Shown here in pieces: positions 8,333-19,400 of a stretch of 64,000 nt of DNA. The stretch is taken from positions 1,054,001 to 1,118,000 of the forward strand of contig NZ_JBDOIO010000003.1 in the NCBI RefSeq assembly GCF_039831995.1, written 5' to 3'. Source of the DNA: Paenibacillus pabuli. GTDB taxonomy: Bacteria; Bacillota; Bacilli; Paenibacillales; Paenibacillaceae. A program made the translations under genes and the position numbers. The notes below the pieces were generated by a model. The model did no database searches and was not told the DNA's origin. It was given only the letters and a program-made list of their open reading frames with translations. How positions within the stretch are numbered: the stretch's first letter is position 1; each line of letters begins with the position of its first letter.

Positions 8333-10606
8333 TCATTGTTCTTCCCTGTACTTGCCGGGCGTAGTTCCTGCAATTTTCCTGAAGGAGCGAATAAAATTGG
8401 CCGCGTTATTGTATTGCAGGCGTTCTGAAATTTCAGCAATTTTCATATCTGTCTCCTTAAGCCATCGCTTGGCCATATCCATCCGATACATTGTCAGATA
8501 CTCTCCAAAGTTAACCCCCGTTTCCTGACGAAACACACGACTCACATAATGAGGGTGATAATTGATTCGTGCTGAGCAACTTTCCAACGTTAACTCCGAA
8601 TCGAACTCCCGTTGAATCATGTCGATGATGGCTTCCGAAATATGCTTGAACTGCGTTTCACGGCGATTTTCGAGTTCCTGGGCGTATGGCACAACAAATA
8701 ATGTCCAAAACCAGGACTCCATTTCAGTAACGTTCCGCAGTTTGAATAAAGTATCAATTAATGAAGACTCGTCTCCCTCAAGCCCTTCCATTGGAATAGA
8801 AAGTTCATGACCGAATTTAAGGAAATTCACCAGCAGCCGCAAGAGTGACAAATGGTAATGCTGAAATGGTGTTTGGGCCGGAAACAGGTCCTCCATAAAT
8901 TTTTTCAATTCGATCTCAGATTGAGCCAGGTTTCCTGCTCGTATGGCATCGAATAGCGCCTGCTCTCGGTCATGTGGAAACATGCCCGGATCATTCTTCT
9001 GTGGCTGCACGTCATCAATAAACAGAATCGACTCTTGTCCAAGTCCCACACTGAATTTCAGTGATGTCATGGCTTCATTCAATGCATTCCTGGCATGGTC
9101 AAAAAAGTGAAACGGACGGCTAATACCGATACTAACCCGTATTCCCAGGTATTGGGCAATCGCCTTCTGGGCGTTCAAAGACAACATGAATAACTCTTCC
9201 TTGAGCTCGGCTCCCGCTTTGGATGACCCGATTAGGGTAACTTGGTAATCGGTGGTCACCACCGGTACCAACCTGTTATCGGAGGGTATTAGTTCACCGA
9301 CCATATTACTGATTGCAAACAACAGTAAGTCTCGATTCCTCTCCTCGTAGCGGGTACCTTTGAGGGTATCCATCTGGATCGCCACCAGGCTCATGGACGA
9401 CCATGCCCGCTGCACGCCATACAGTCCCAATTTCTCTTCAAAATCGGTATGGCCAATCTCACCCTTTAGCAATTTATGCATAAAAAATTCTTTCAGCTGC
9501 AGTTGTTGGCCCTGTAGTTCGTTCATGACAACGGAGTGATTGCGGATCAGATCGTTTACCCGCTCTCCAATAACTTGCAGCTCACCAGCAGCTTTCTCCC
9601 TCCCTGCTTGCGGGGAAGCTACAGCTGCAAGGGTTGAATAGATGGATTGAATCGGGCTGTACATTCTCTTCGATCCGAACCAGGCCAGAACGAGAGTGAC
9701 CAGCAATATCAAAAAGCAAACGAGCAAGGTAATCCAGCCAATGATCTGATTCTGTTGATTTACTTGTTCGTTAGAGGCAACCGATACATAAATCCAGCCA
9801 TTGTAAGAGGATTTACGATATGTGACGGTTACCTTCTCCCCCTCAAGCTTCGATATATACTGCCCGGCAGTCGCATCAGTTTCTTTAAGCCTTTGAAGAT
9901 AAGACTCTCCCGACATATTGCTTCCCGGTGATGAACCTCTATCACTTCGATGGATAAGCCTATAATCACGATCCAATATGAAAGCGTTTGCTATTTTTCC
10001 GTTTTGAACGGATAACGTTCTTCGAATCACGTCGGGAGACAGCGCTACACTAATCAGTCCTTTTGGATTCGCAGCGTTAAACGGGTACTTTTTTACGAAA
10101 TAGACAGATTCCAACGAATCCGGCTGATTGTCATGCCCTCTGCTCCAGAAAGAGCCAGCCTGCTCACGAGAAAATAACTCAAGTTGTGACTTGAATTCAG
10201 GGGAGCTGTACTCATTCACACCTGTGCTTGTGACCAGCCATTTCTTGTTCAGACTGTACAAATAGATTTCCTTAATCCCGAGCTCATACGTTTGAATGGT
10301 AGCAATACCCTTATACAGCTCATGAACCATTTCAAAATCCTGATTCGTAATCGGCTTGGTGAATGCCTGTCTAACGATCGGAGACTGCAAAAACTGCGTT
10401 GCCGAGTTATCTACGGTTCTCAGCATTTGCTCTACACCCATCTGCGTCTGCTGCAGTAACAATTTATTACCTTCATTCACCTTTTCCTGAACGGTCAAGG
10501 AGGAATTATAGTAGGAAAAGGTACCGAGAACAATTACCGGGAGAGTTCCTATGATAATAGAGAATAACAATAGCTTCCATAAAAAAGAAAGGGAACGTAA
10601 TTTCAT
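8333..10606 (-). CDS. Membrane-bound AraC-family sensor-regulator (YesS/YtdP type)
   Basis: A 757-aa one-component regulator. The N-terminus has a membrane segment (about residues 10-32), an extracellular dCache-like sensor region (about 35-280) and a second membrane segment (about 285-308). A cytoplasmic linker region (about 310-640) follows, and the last 100 residues form the AraC/XylS double helix-turn-helix (INYHPHYVSRVFRQETGVNF and AEISERLQYNNAANFIRSFR). The start has TTGAGGAGGC upstream. Relatives control neighbouring carbohydrate operons in response to extracellular sugar. It lies last in the minus-strand mannosidase series and convergent to the first importer, either of which it might control. 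Confidence 0.9.
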   Translation of the reverse strand: MKLRSLSFLWKLLLFSIIIGTLPVIVLGTFSYYNSSLTVQEKVNEGNKLLLQQTQMGVEQMLRTVDNSATQFLQSPIVRQAFTKPITNQDFEMVHELYKGIATIQTYELGIKEIYLYSLNKKWLVTSTGVNEYSSPEFKSQLELFSREQAGSFWSRGHDNQPDSLESVYFVKKYPFNAANPKGLISVALSPDVIRRTLSVQNGKIANAFILDRDYRLIHRSDRGSSPGSNMSGESYLQRLKETDATAGQYISKLEGEKVTVTYRKSSYNGWIYVSVASNEQVNQQNQIIGWITLLVCFLILLVTLVLAWFGSKRMYSPIQSIYSTLAAVASPQAGREKAAGELQVIGERVNDLIRNHSVVMNELQGQQLQLKEFFMHKLLKGEIGHTDFEEKLGLYGVQRAWSSMSLVAIQMDTLKGTRYEERNRDLLLFAISNMVGELIPSDNRLVPVVTTDYQVTLIGSSKAGAELKEELFMLSLNAQKAIAQYLGIRVSIGISRPFHFFDHARNALNEAMTSLKFSVGLGQESILFIDDVQPQKNDPGMFPHDREQALFDAIRAGNLAQSEIELKKFMEDLFPAQTPFQHYHLSLLRLLVNFLKFGHELSIPMEGLEGDESSLIDTLFKLRNVTEMESWFWTLFVVPYAQELENRRETQFKHISEAIIDMIQREFDSELTLESCSARINYHPHYVSRVFRQETGVNFGEYLTMYRMDMAKRWLKETDMKIAEISERLQYNNAANFIRSFRKIAGTTPGKYREEQ

Positions 10607-10690
10607 AATGCCTCCTCAATGATTCCGGTTCATTACATTATTACATTAGTTCCCAGATGAGGATACGTCAATCCTTTTTAACTTCACTTG

Positions 10691-12715
10691 TTAGTTAGAA
10701 TGACTATGGGATGTTCCCTTGTTTAATAGATAAATGAAAAATCCCCCTACGACGGATCGATTCTGAAAATTCATTTGTTGGCCGGTAAGGGTATCGTACC
10801 AATCGGTTACGGGTACACGGCTTGTTGTCTCATTCATGAATTGCCATAGTGGCAAGATCATCTGTTCAAACTGTTCTTTCGTTTCGCTCATGAAGGCACA
10901 CCATACGAGCCAATCGGATTTGGTATACGTATCCCGGCTATCCAGAGGCGTGCCATACCGGTTTTGTTTTTGCTTATAATGGTTGAGTTCTCTCTCAGCA
11001 ACCTCTTTGGGAAACAGGTTAAAGTCCAATAGACGATCCCACACCAGATTGTACTTCATACTCCATGTTTCGTCTTGGCTGTCAAACGTCAGCTTGTAGT
11101 GATCATCGGCTTCCGCCATGTATACCCACTCTTGTGCCATCTTTGCGGCCGCTTCACGATATAAGGTCTCCTCCTCCCGCATTCCAAGCTGTTCACACAT
11201 ATAAGCGTAGGCAGCAATGCCTAATATCGCTTTGATGGACAGGTTTGCATTGTGTGCAAGGTGGCCTGCGAAGTCATCGGTGCACAACTGATTGGCCGGG
11301 TCCAGACCATGCTGCAGCAGATATGATGCCCATTTCTTCAGATGTTCCCAGTGCTCACGTGCAAATTCTGCATGCTTCTCAAACTTGCTTACCGCCGCCG
11401 CCATCAAAAGCATGTTCCCACACTCTTCGATCGGCATCTGGTATTCAAGTTTGTTCTCGCCATAGACCTGGCCGTTCGCTTGGGGGTAAGTCCCCACGTC
11501 ATGGGGTGCAAATTCGAACGCCCACTCACTGCTCTTGGCATATTTAAAGATTGGACGCATCATGCCTTTGACCATTTCCGGATTATATCTTAGAAACAGC
11601 GGAATCGATGGGTAGCTAACATCCACCGTAGCAATACAGCCATTACTGAAGTTTTCTTTGGAGAAAAATAATACGCTGCCATCGTAATCAGCAACCAGTT
11701 TATGTGCAGCAATCGCTTGCCGATAAGTGAGGGCCAGTATATCTCGATACGAATCTCCCCCTGCCGCCTGACTTTCTTCCAGGAGTTCACGGTTGAAGAT
11801 CTGGCATCTCTGACTTATCTCTTCATATTGTTGTCCTGCCATGACCAGCATATGATGAAAGGTCATTCCGTCCTTTCTCCAGTAAGCGTTCAAGGGTTGA
11901 TGAAAATATTCGATCGAGTGAATGTCATCATACGCTAACAGCAGATATCGGCAAGCCGTTTCTTCTTCGACGAGTCCCATATCCATTTCCACCGCCATAA
12001 CAGGCATATTTTCAGAGACAGCCCTTGGGTTATATTCATCCTCTTCTACCTTCAACTGGCCTGTTCGAGCATAATGCACACGGCCTGATATCGAATGATG
12101 AACCGCTTTGCTATGGGGGGATAGAGGAACCACCAGATACATATATCCCCAATCTATTCTCGTATCATCGCCAGCAAGCTTTAGAATCGGCTGTTCAACC
12201 GTTCCCATGGACAATGCATGAAATTGATTGTCGATCACAGAAGATGACCAGGTGACTTGTTGTGATGCTGTATTCACACACCATTCGCCTGTCACATCAA
12301 AATAGATTTTCACTTCGTGTTTCCTGTGATCGATTGCACGAACATGGAAGGAAATATACGTCACGGGTCTCGATAACAACTCAAGATCATCCAATAATAG
12401 CGGCGTGGTAAATTGAACGTCCAGCTCGATGCCTTCCCCCTCAAAAGTATACCGAGTTGTTACTGGCTCAACAGTCAGACTCGTTTGTACAAGTACGCCG
12501 GGTTCCAATACATTTGCAGAACGATCATGTAGACCTATTTTCCCCATAAATCTTCTGATCTTGCCATCGATCACGGCCATGCCTACCATTCCCTGAGTTT
12601 TGTTGGTCCAGTGCCGAGTGTGATCTTCATAGAGTTGGTCGGCCGCTGACCATACGCTAAAATAGGGGTCGACCGTTACCAACGGCACAGCTGGTGGCCT
12701 GAAAGTCGTTGTCAT
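10691..12715 (-). CDS. DUF4965/DUF5127/DUF1793 (glutaminase A-like) protein
   Basis: A 674-aa protein with no signal peptide, matching the multi-domain family named after fungal glutaminase A. The N-terminus has the conserved RPPAVPLVTVDPYFSVWSAA (DUF4964-like); a beta-rich DUF5127-type region and a helical toroid-like C-terminal half follow (ATVDVSYPSIPLFLRYNPEM, the block FAPHDVGTYP, and TDWYDTLTGQQMNFQNRSVV). Start supported by GGAGAGGTGA. Glutaminase activity is documented for only a few fungal members. The helical-toroid fold and the location behind alpha-mannosidase and importer genes make a glycan-related activity at least as likely (inference). Confidence 0.8.
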   Translation of the reverse strand: MTTTFRPPAVPLVTVDPYFSVWSAADQLYEDHTRHWTNKTQGMVGMAVIDGKIRRFMGKIGLHDRSANVLEPGVLVQTSLTVEPVTTRYTFEGEGIELDVQFTTPLLLDDLELLSRPVTYISFHVRAIDHRKHEVKIYFDVTGEWCVNTASQQVTWSSSVIDNQFHALSMGTVEQPILKLAGDDTRIDWGYMYLVVPLSPHSKAVHHSISGRVHYARTGQLKVEEDEYNPRAVSENMPVMAVEMDMGLVEEETACRYLLLAYDDIHSIEYFHQPLNAYWRKDGMTFHHMLVMAGQQYEEISQRCQIFNRELLEESQAAGGDSYRDILALTYRQAIAAHKLVADYDGSVLFFSKENFSNGCIATVDVSYPSIPLFLRYNPEMVKGMMRPIFKYAKSSEWAFEFAPHDVGTYPQANGQVYGENKLEYQMPIEECGNMLLMAAAVSKFEKHAEFAREHWEHLKKWASYLLQHGLDPANQLCTDDFAGHLAHNANLSIKAILGIAAYAYMCEQLGMREEETLYREAAAKMAQEWVYMAEADDHYKLTFDSQDETWSMKYNLVWDRLLDFNLFPKEVAERELNHYKQKQNRYGTPLDSRDTYTKSDWLVWCAFMSETKEQFEQMILPLWQFMNETTSRVPVTDWYDTLTGQQMNFQNRSVVGGFFIYLLNKGTSHSHSN

Positions 12716-12802
12716 GATTCACCTCTCCTTATTTAACTTATTTCTAATTAAAACAATATATCTAAGCACATCATCAACTTCATATTGGTAGCCGCAACTA
12801 AC

Positions 12803-12849
12803 CCAAAAGGCTCCGCTGCCTTCTCTGGAAGGCATGGCAAAGCCTTTGG
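12803..12849 (-). promoter_or_regulatory. Stem-loop behind binding-lipoprotein gene, no T-run
   Basis: Outer arms CCAAAAGGCT (12803-12812) and AGCCTTTGG (12841-12849) plus inner arms TGCCTTC (12817-12823) and GAAGGCA (12828-12834). The hairpin begins 34 bp past the stop of the binding-protein gene and lacks the T-run of a terminator on the minus strand. It probably protects the 3' end of the binding-protein message or limits readthrough to the next gene. Confidence 0.6.
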
Positions 12850-12882
12850 ATTCTTATTCTTTGCTTTCAACCAATATCTAAA

Positions 12883-14535
12883 TCAGTTCGGCATCTGGAC
12901 GGTTACGACTTCCTTTCCTTTCAAATTATCGTTGGTAAACTGCATCGCCTGATCGTATCCGGTGTTCCTCAGTTGGTCCCTCAACTCGTTAATAATGCTC
13001 ATGGCAGCTTCATCCGATTTTGCAAAAACGGCTTCTTTCCAAGCATCTCCCATCCGGTCCATGGATGGCTTCAACATTTCCCATTCAGGCGCTTTGGTGA
13101 TGACATCACCCGGATTATAAGCTGTAATCACCTGTATCCCATTTGGACGAAGTACCTTTCGAGCATGATCCATTGCATCCACTCTATCCTGATCTGCCCA
13201 GATGTCCCCACCCGCGTACGAGTTGATGCGATCAAGTCCTGTTAACGATTCCAAACCAATGGAAATACCTACGTTTTTGCGAACTTTACCGGATTGATCC
13301 GCTGCGAATTTATCAAACCATTCCTTATTGGCTACAGGCTTGCCATCCTTCAAATCCCAATGAACACCTTGTACTCCGTAACGGGACAGCATAAAACCCT
13401 CGTCAGAGGCCATGTAATCCAAAAACTTGAGCGCTGCATCTACACATGCGCCTTTGCAGTTTTTGGTAATAACCGTTACGTTGTTGCCCTGAATGCCAAG
13501 ATCCACGGGTCGACTCGGGTCGACATCAGCCCGCTCTAATGGACCGACAGGGATGTAATCGCTTCCAGGATGTGAGGTTACATATTCCTTGGAAGCATCC
13601 AAAATGGCCGGGTAATGTGCCGCAAGGATAGCAATACGACCTTGATTAATTTTTTCTTTGGCGATCGGATCTGTCTGGGTAAAAACATCAGGATCCAACA
13701 GCCCTTCTGCTACCATTTTACGATAGAACAACATATATTCTTCGTAACCTGGAGTGAAGAAACTGTGCTCCAGCGTACCATCGCCTTTGTCTACGTAGCC
13801 AGCGCCCGAATAGAACATCGTATTGCCAATACCTACAGACCAGCCGTTACTGAATCCGCCCAGCGGAAACACGGGCTGCCCGTTCTCCTGCAGGTTGGCG
13901 TCTTTGATTTTTTTGAGAAAGGCATAAAAATCCTCTTTCGTTACCACCGACTGCGGGTCCACACCGACCTTTTCGGCAATGTCCTTGCGTACATAGAACC
14001 CGTATAGCCAATCAATACCGTCTTCGTTTGTAGCAGGCTGGTTCTGCAAAAGCAGATACTTTTTCCCGTCATACGCATTAATCGCTTTTTCATACAAAGC
14101 TGGTGGTACATTTTCTTCCGCAATGGATTGGGCCAGGTTAGGATAATTGTCCAACTTATCAGATATATCGACTAATTGACCTTCTTTGGCTGCCTTGATG
14201 ATTCCGTCAAGCTCGCCTCCCCAAGCAGGTCCGGTATATATATCTGGCAAATCCTGCGTGGCGAAAATCTGATTTACCTTTTCTGTCTCACTGCCTTTGG
14301 TATATTCCCACTCCAGGGTCACCCCGGTCTTTTCCTTAATGACTTCCTCTATAGGAGTGATTCCATTGTCCGACCCACCAGAACCATTCCAATTGTGCAG
14401 TATTTTTAGCGTGGTGCCATTACCCTCTCCATCGCCTTCTCCATTCTCTGATGAATTCATACAACCACTTAGCAAACTTCCAGTCATAATGGATACAAGC
14501 AATATGGACATGCCTTTCGACCAAATCCTATTCAA
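12883..14535 (-). CDS. Extracellular sugar-binding lipoprotein of ABC importer
   Basis: A 550-aa solute-binding lipoprotein. The start is TTG, preceded by AGGAGG at 8-bp spacing. The signal peptide ends in the lipobox LSGC with C25 as the lipidated residue; an acidic Gly/Glu linker and an SBP_bac_1-type fold follow. It is the third component of the importer encoded by the two permease genes directly upstream, and it lies downstream of GH38 alpha-mannosidase. The ligand is therefore probably an alpha-mannosyl oligosaccharide (inference from context only). Confidence 0.9.
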   Translation of the reverse strand: MNRIWSKGMSILLVSIMTGSLLSGCMNSSENGEGDGEGNGTTLKILHNWNGSGGSDNGITPIEEVIKEKTGVTLEWEYTKGSETEKVNQIFATQDLPDIYTGPAWGGELDGIIKAAKEGQLVDISDKLDNYPNLAQSIAEENVPPALYEKAINAYDGKKYLLLQNQPATNEDGIDWLYGFYVRKDIAEKVGVDPQSVVTKEDFYAFLKKIKDANLQENGQPVFPLGGFSNGWSVGIGNTMFYSGAGYVDKGDGTLEHSFFTPGYEEYMLFYRKMVAEGLLDPDVFTQTDPIAKEKINQGRIAILAAHYPAILDASKEYVTSHPGSDYIPVGPLERADVDPSRPVDLGIQGNNVTVITKNCKGACVDAALKFLDYMASDEGFMLSRYGVQGVHWDLKDGKPVANKEWFDKFAADQSGKVRKNVGISIGLESLTGLDRINSYAGGDIWADQDRVDAMDHARKVLRPNGIQVITAYNPGDVITKAPEWEMLKPSMDRMGDAWKEAVFAKSDEAAMSIINELRDQLRNTGYDQAMQFTNDNLKGKEVVTVQMPN

Positions 14536-14603
14536 ACCAATCGCCTCCTGGATATGGATATCAATGAATCACGGTAGAGTCTAGGCAGGTAAGTCCGTTA
14601 TGA

Positions 14604-15500
14604 TCAACCTTTAACCGAGCCAATCATGACCCCTTTGACGAAATAGCGTTGCAGAAACGGATAGATGCACAAGATGGGGAAAACCGTAATGACAAGCAGG
14701 GCCATGCGCATGGATTCGGGTGTTGCTCCGGCCCCACCGACTCCGCCTACCGTCTGGCCACCTTGCTGGGCTGCTCGCTGCATGGAATTGGATAGTGCTT
14801 CCGCTTCCGTCAGCATTTCTTGCAATAAGGTCTGCACCGGGATGAGATCTTTGTTGGATACGTAGTAGGCACCAGAGAACCAGTCATTCCAATGGGCTAC
14901 TCCGATAAATAGTGAAATGGTTGCGAGCACCGGACCCGAAAGAGGCAGGATGATTCTTACAAAGATCTGGAAATCGCCATATCCGTCAATGCGGGCAGAC
15001 TCCTCCAGTTCCTCCGGTATACCTTGCAGAAACGTACGAATAATGATGATATGCATGAAATTGAATAGCAGAGGCAAAACGTACACCCAAAAGGTATTAA
15101 TCAGATGCAGCTTTTGAAGCGTAATAAAGAACGGAATGAAACCCGCACTGAAAATCGTGGGCAAAAAGATGTAAAAAGTAAAAAAGGAGCGGCCGGGCAG
15201 CGTTTTTTTGGAGAGTGCATAAGCCATTAGGGTACACAATATGACATGCAGGAACGTACCCAGCACGGTGCGCATGAGGGTGATTTGGTACGCTTTCCAG
15301 ATCCGTGCATTATCAAAGACCTCGGCATAATTCTCCAATGTAAACTTCCGGGGCAGAAAATAAATCGCCCCTTGCATGGAGTCCTTACCTTCATTTAACG
15401 AATAGGCCAAAATATAAATAAATGGATATATCATGGAGAAACCAACCAACGCAAGAAAGGTATAGTTGAACACCGAGAATACAGACCATTTTCGTTCCAT
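14604..15500 (-). CDS. ABC sugar importer permease, YtcP type
   Basis: A 298-aa permease with six membrane segments and the EAA loop EESARIDGYGDFQIFVRIIL; it ends in IGSVKG. A Gly/Ala/Gln-rich insertion (AAQQGGQTVGGVGGAGATPE) sits in the extracellular loop before the last membrane segment, and is more repetitive than in the two other YtcP-type permeases of this window. The start is preceded by AAGGAGGTGA. It lies 12 bp behind the LplB-type permease gene and 68 bp ahead of the lipoprotein gene. Confidence 0.92.
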   Translation of the reverse strand: MERKWSVFSVFNYTFLALVGFSMIYPFIYILAYSLNEGKDSMQGAIYFLPRKFTLENYAEVFDNARIWKAYQITLMRTVLGTFLHVILCTLMAYALSKKTLPGRSFFTFYIFLPTIFSAGFIPFFITLQKLHLINTFWVYVLPLLFNFMHIIIIRTFLQGIPEELEESARIDGYGDFQIFVRIILPLSGPVLATISLFIGVAHWNDWFSGAYYVSNKDLIPVQTLLQEMLTEAEALSNSMQRAAQQGGQTVGGVGGAGATPESMRMALLVITVFPILCIYPFLQRYFVKGVMIGSVKG

Positions 15501-15512
15501 ATCTTCACCTCC

Positions 15513-16439
15513 TTAGAACAGGGATACATCACTGACTTTGCGAGCAATGCGATTAACAGTAAGTACCAGGACAAGTCCAATAATACTCTGGAATAGCCCG
15601 ACCGCTGCAGCATAACTTAGTCGCCCTTCGCGAATCCCGGAGTTGATGGCGTGCACATCCAGTACACTCCCGATGCTCGCGGTTGCCGGTCCATTCAGGA
15701 GAAGCAGCTGTTCGTAACCTGCACTCATCAGGCTGCCTACGGCAAGGATGAACAAGATGATGGCCACGTTGCGAATGCCTGGAAGTGTCACGTGCCACAT
15801 CTGCCTGAAACGGCCTGCACCATCAATCTTGACAGCTTCATAGAGCTGCTGATCGATCCCTGCGATGGCAGCCATAAAGATGATGGAATTCCAGCCAATG
15901 TTCTTCCAGATATCCGATCCAACAATCAGTTGATAAAACCACGATGGATTGTTCAGGAACTGGATCGATTCCGCTCCCATGGCACCCATGAAGTCATTGA
16001 CTGGTCCACCATACGGTGTCAGCAGCCTTTGCATTAGGGTAACTACAACAATCCAGGATACGAAATATGGCAAGTAGGATAATGTCTGAATCGTCTTCTT
16101 AAACCGGATCATGCGAATTTCATTTAACAGAAGTGCGAGAATGATGGGCATCGGAAATCCGATCAGCAATTTCATTAAGCTAATGATGATCGTGTTACGG
16201 ATAATGTCACCGGATTGATAGTAATTGAAGAACTGTTCGAAATACTTGAAACCAGCCCATGGACTCCCGGTAAATCCACCGATGAAGTTGTAATCCCTGA
16301 AGGCAACCTGGATTCCGTACAGGGGGACATAGGAGAAAAGAAAAAACCAGACAATGCCTGGCAGCATAAACAAATAGAAGAGTTTATGCTGCCAGATTCG
16401 CTTCATCAATCGATTATTGGTTGTTCTCGTCTTGATCAC
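15513..16439 (-). CDS. ABC sugar importer permease, LplB type
   Basis: A 308-aa permease with six membrane segments, the N-terminal FYLFMLPGIVWFFLFSYVPL, and the EAA loop EAVKIDGAGRFRQMWHVTLP. The start is GTG, preceded by GGAGAGGTGG. It is the first transport gene behind the GH38 alpha-mannosidase gene (46-bp gap) and pairs with the YtcP-type permease immediately downstream. As in the two other importers here, no ATPase gene accompanies it. Confidence 0.92.
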   Translation of the reverse strand: MIKTRTTNNRLMKRIWQHKLFYLFMLPGIVWFFLFSYVPLYGIQVAFRDYNFIGGFTGSPWAGFKYFEQFFNYYQSGDIIRNTIIISLMKLLIGFPMPIILALLLNEIRMIRFKKTIQTLSYLPYFVSWIVVVTLMQRLLTPYGGPVNDFMGAMGAESIQFLNNPSWFYQLIVGSDIWKNIGWNSIIFMAAIAGIDQQLYEAVKIDGAGRFRQMWHVTLPGIRNVAIILFILAVGSLMSAGYEQLLLLNGPATASIGSVLDVHAINSGIREGRLSYAAAVGLFQSIIGLVLVLTVNRIARKVSDVSLF

Positions 16440-16485
16440 ATTCCCACCTCTCCTTTCTCAAAATGACGGACATTCGCTGTCACTG

Positions 16486-19400
16486 CTATACCTGCAGCAA
16501 CTTCAAACGCAGTGTAATGATTTCAAATGGTGTGAACGATAGCGTGATCTTAGATGGATCTGTCATCGGGATCGGAGAAATAATATTTTCCATCAAATCA
16601 GCTATCCATGCCTCAGCGGCATCGAATCCAAGATGAATAACCGTATTGGCATGTGTTCCCGAAGTTTCATACAAGCGAACGATGATCTCATCCCCATCTT
16701 CTGCTTTTTTGACGGACTCCACCATGACGTGTGCATGTTCCGGTTGCAGGAAGGACTTTGATAATGGAATATCTCCAGCCTGCTTATTCCCTACAGAGGA
16801 CAAGGAAATCATCCGCAGAGGAATGTTCAGTTCATTGCCTCTTCGATAGATCTCGGCTTGAACATGATTTCCTTGATGCGGAAATAGTGAATAAGTAAAA
16901 GCATGTTCCGTACGATCTGCTTCCGGATCAGGATACGAACTGCTGCGAAGCAGGTTAAGGTCAAGCACATTATCCATGGACCTGTGACCATACTTGCAAT
17001 CATTGAGTAACGCCACTCCATAATCGGGCTCCGATAGATCTATCCACTGGTGGGCACAGATCTCATCTTTGGCAAAATCCCACGTTGTATTGCGATGGGT
17101 CGGTCTGGACAGACTCCCAAACTGGATTTCACAATGAACCTGTTCTGTACGGACATTCACTGGGAATGACGTGCGAAGCATCTTGGCGTTTTCTCGCCAA
17201 TGCACATTCGTTTCAAAATCGATTCGCCTGCTGCCCTCAGTAAGAATAACGCTCTGGGTAAACTCGGATTCTCCATATCTGTATTGAAAGATTAGTCCAA
17301 CCCTTGGCCCTTCGCGAAGCTCACGAATGTCATGCAGTGTTAGCGGTATACCCTGATTCACTGCATAGTCATGGCTAAAGTCCCAAGCGTCTCCTTCATC
17401 ATGATACACACGCAGTTTATTTCCCTGTTCTCCTTGAGGAATGATTTCTCGCGATTCTGCTTTATCCAAGATTGAGATGATGGCACCTTCCTGATCAAAC
17501 TTTACGATGAATGCGTCGTTCTCTATGATTCGTTCTTCCACATTTACATGTAACTCTGAACCCAGTGTTCCCGATCCAAATTCAATGTAAGTTCCGACCT
17601 TACGGGTGGTACTCTCGTTAGGATATTCTGGTAGAACTGCGTATCCCATGGAGGGAACCTGAACCTTAATCCACCGTCCTTGGATATTAAGCCATTCTTG
17701 TCGCTGCCAAGGCAATGAATTAAACACCACTGTAGATTCCTCCGATGTGGACATATGGCTGGAAGCGAACTGATCCGCCAAACTGCTATAGGTGTTTGCA
17801 ATCATGTTCTCTGTCTGGATCAATAGTTCTTCGTATCTGGCGAGTGATTCATCATATACCCGTTTAATTGAAGATCCCGGGAGGATATCATGAAATTGGT
17901 ACAATAAGACTTCCTTCCATATGGTTTCGAGTGTACCGGAGGGATAACCCCTTCCTAACTGGGCTGCCGCCAGAACGGAGGCGAATTCCAATTCACGCAA
18001 TGCTTTCTCCATTTTTCGGTTATACCGCTTGCTTCGCGCTTGACTGGTCAAGGTGCCCTGATGCTTCTCTAGATACAGCTCCCCACGCCACGTCTGGAAT
18101 TTCTCTCGTTCACCATGGAGCTTTTCGAAGAATGCCCAGGAAGGCTCCTGGACTACGGGAGATAATCCCAACAGGTTCTTGGTCCGTGCGAGCCGTTCCA
18201 GATGCTCTTCTCCCGGTCCGCCTCCCCCATCTCCTATCCCGAAGAGCATCAGCGCATGTTCGGATACATTTTTATCGAGATATTTCTGCTCTGCATTGGC
18301 AATGGAACGAGGTGCTGCCGGACTGTTATACGTATCCTCGGGAGGCATATGCGTTAATATCGCTGAGCCATCAATCCCTTCCCACATAAACGAATGGTGG
18401 GGATGTTGATTGTACTCACTCCAGGAGAGCTTCTGGGTCATCATGTAATCGACTCCGGATTTCTTCAATAACTGGGGCAAGCTTGCCGAATAACCAAATA
18501 CGTCAGGCATCCAAAGTGATCTCATTTCCAACCCGAACTCTTCTTGAAAATAGCGTTTGCCATACAGAATCTGCCGAACAAGAGATTCACCACCAGGCAC
18601 ATTTGTATCCGACTCAACCCACATGGCTCCCTGAGGTTCCCATCTGCCTTCACGCACTCGTTCCTTGATTTGATCATATAATTTGGGGTAATGCTGCTTC
18701 ATCCAATCGTACAGCTGGGGCTGACTTGCACCAAATACATAATCGGGATAACGTTCCATCATGCGAAGCACGGTCGAGAACGTTCTGGCACCCTTTCGGA
18801 TCGTCTCACGGATCGGCCATAACCACGCCAAATCGATATGTGCATGACCTACGGCGCTCAACGTTAAGACCGGATCCCCACCTTGTAAACTGAGCTGTTC
18901 ATCCGTTCGTTTCTTCGCTAGCCGGATACGCTCTTCCGAAAAATCAGTCAGCTGCAACGATACGTCATAGAGTGTCTGATATATTCTTTCCTTGCGCGCT
19001 GATCCGGTGGGCAGATGTTCTGCAGTTTCCAGGAGAACCTCAGTGTCGTAGTACAAATTGCGAATGTCTTCCCGACAGACCGCGATAACGGCTTCTCTTA
19101 GAGTGCCTCCCTGATACTTGCCAAACAAATCGTTATTGCCTGCATCTGCCCATACTTCGATATCATCTCCGCTTACATATCCCTTGCTGAGCTCAACGAC
19201 ACGTTTGCCGGGCAAGCCTAAGGAGAAATCGAATTCGGAGTTAATGGTCGTCAAACCCTGGACAGGCGTTCCTTCATGATCGACGAGACATAGTTCACCG
19301 CTGACATCCAACAATAGGACGATCCTCTCATAAGCATTGACCTCATCACGGGTTGGAAATTTGCCTGCAAAACGGAACCAGGCACAGTCCCAGAGCTCAC

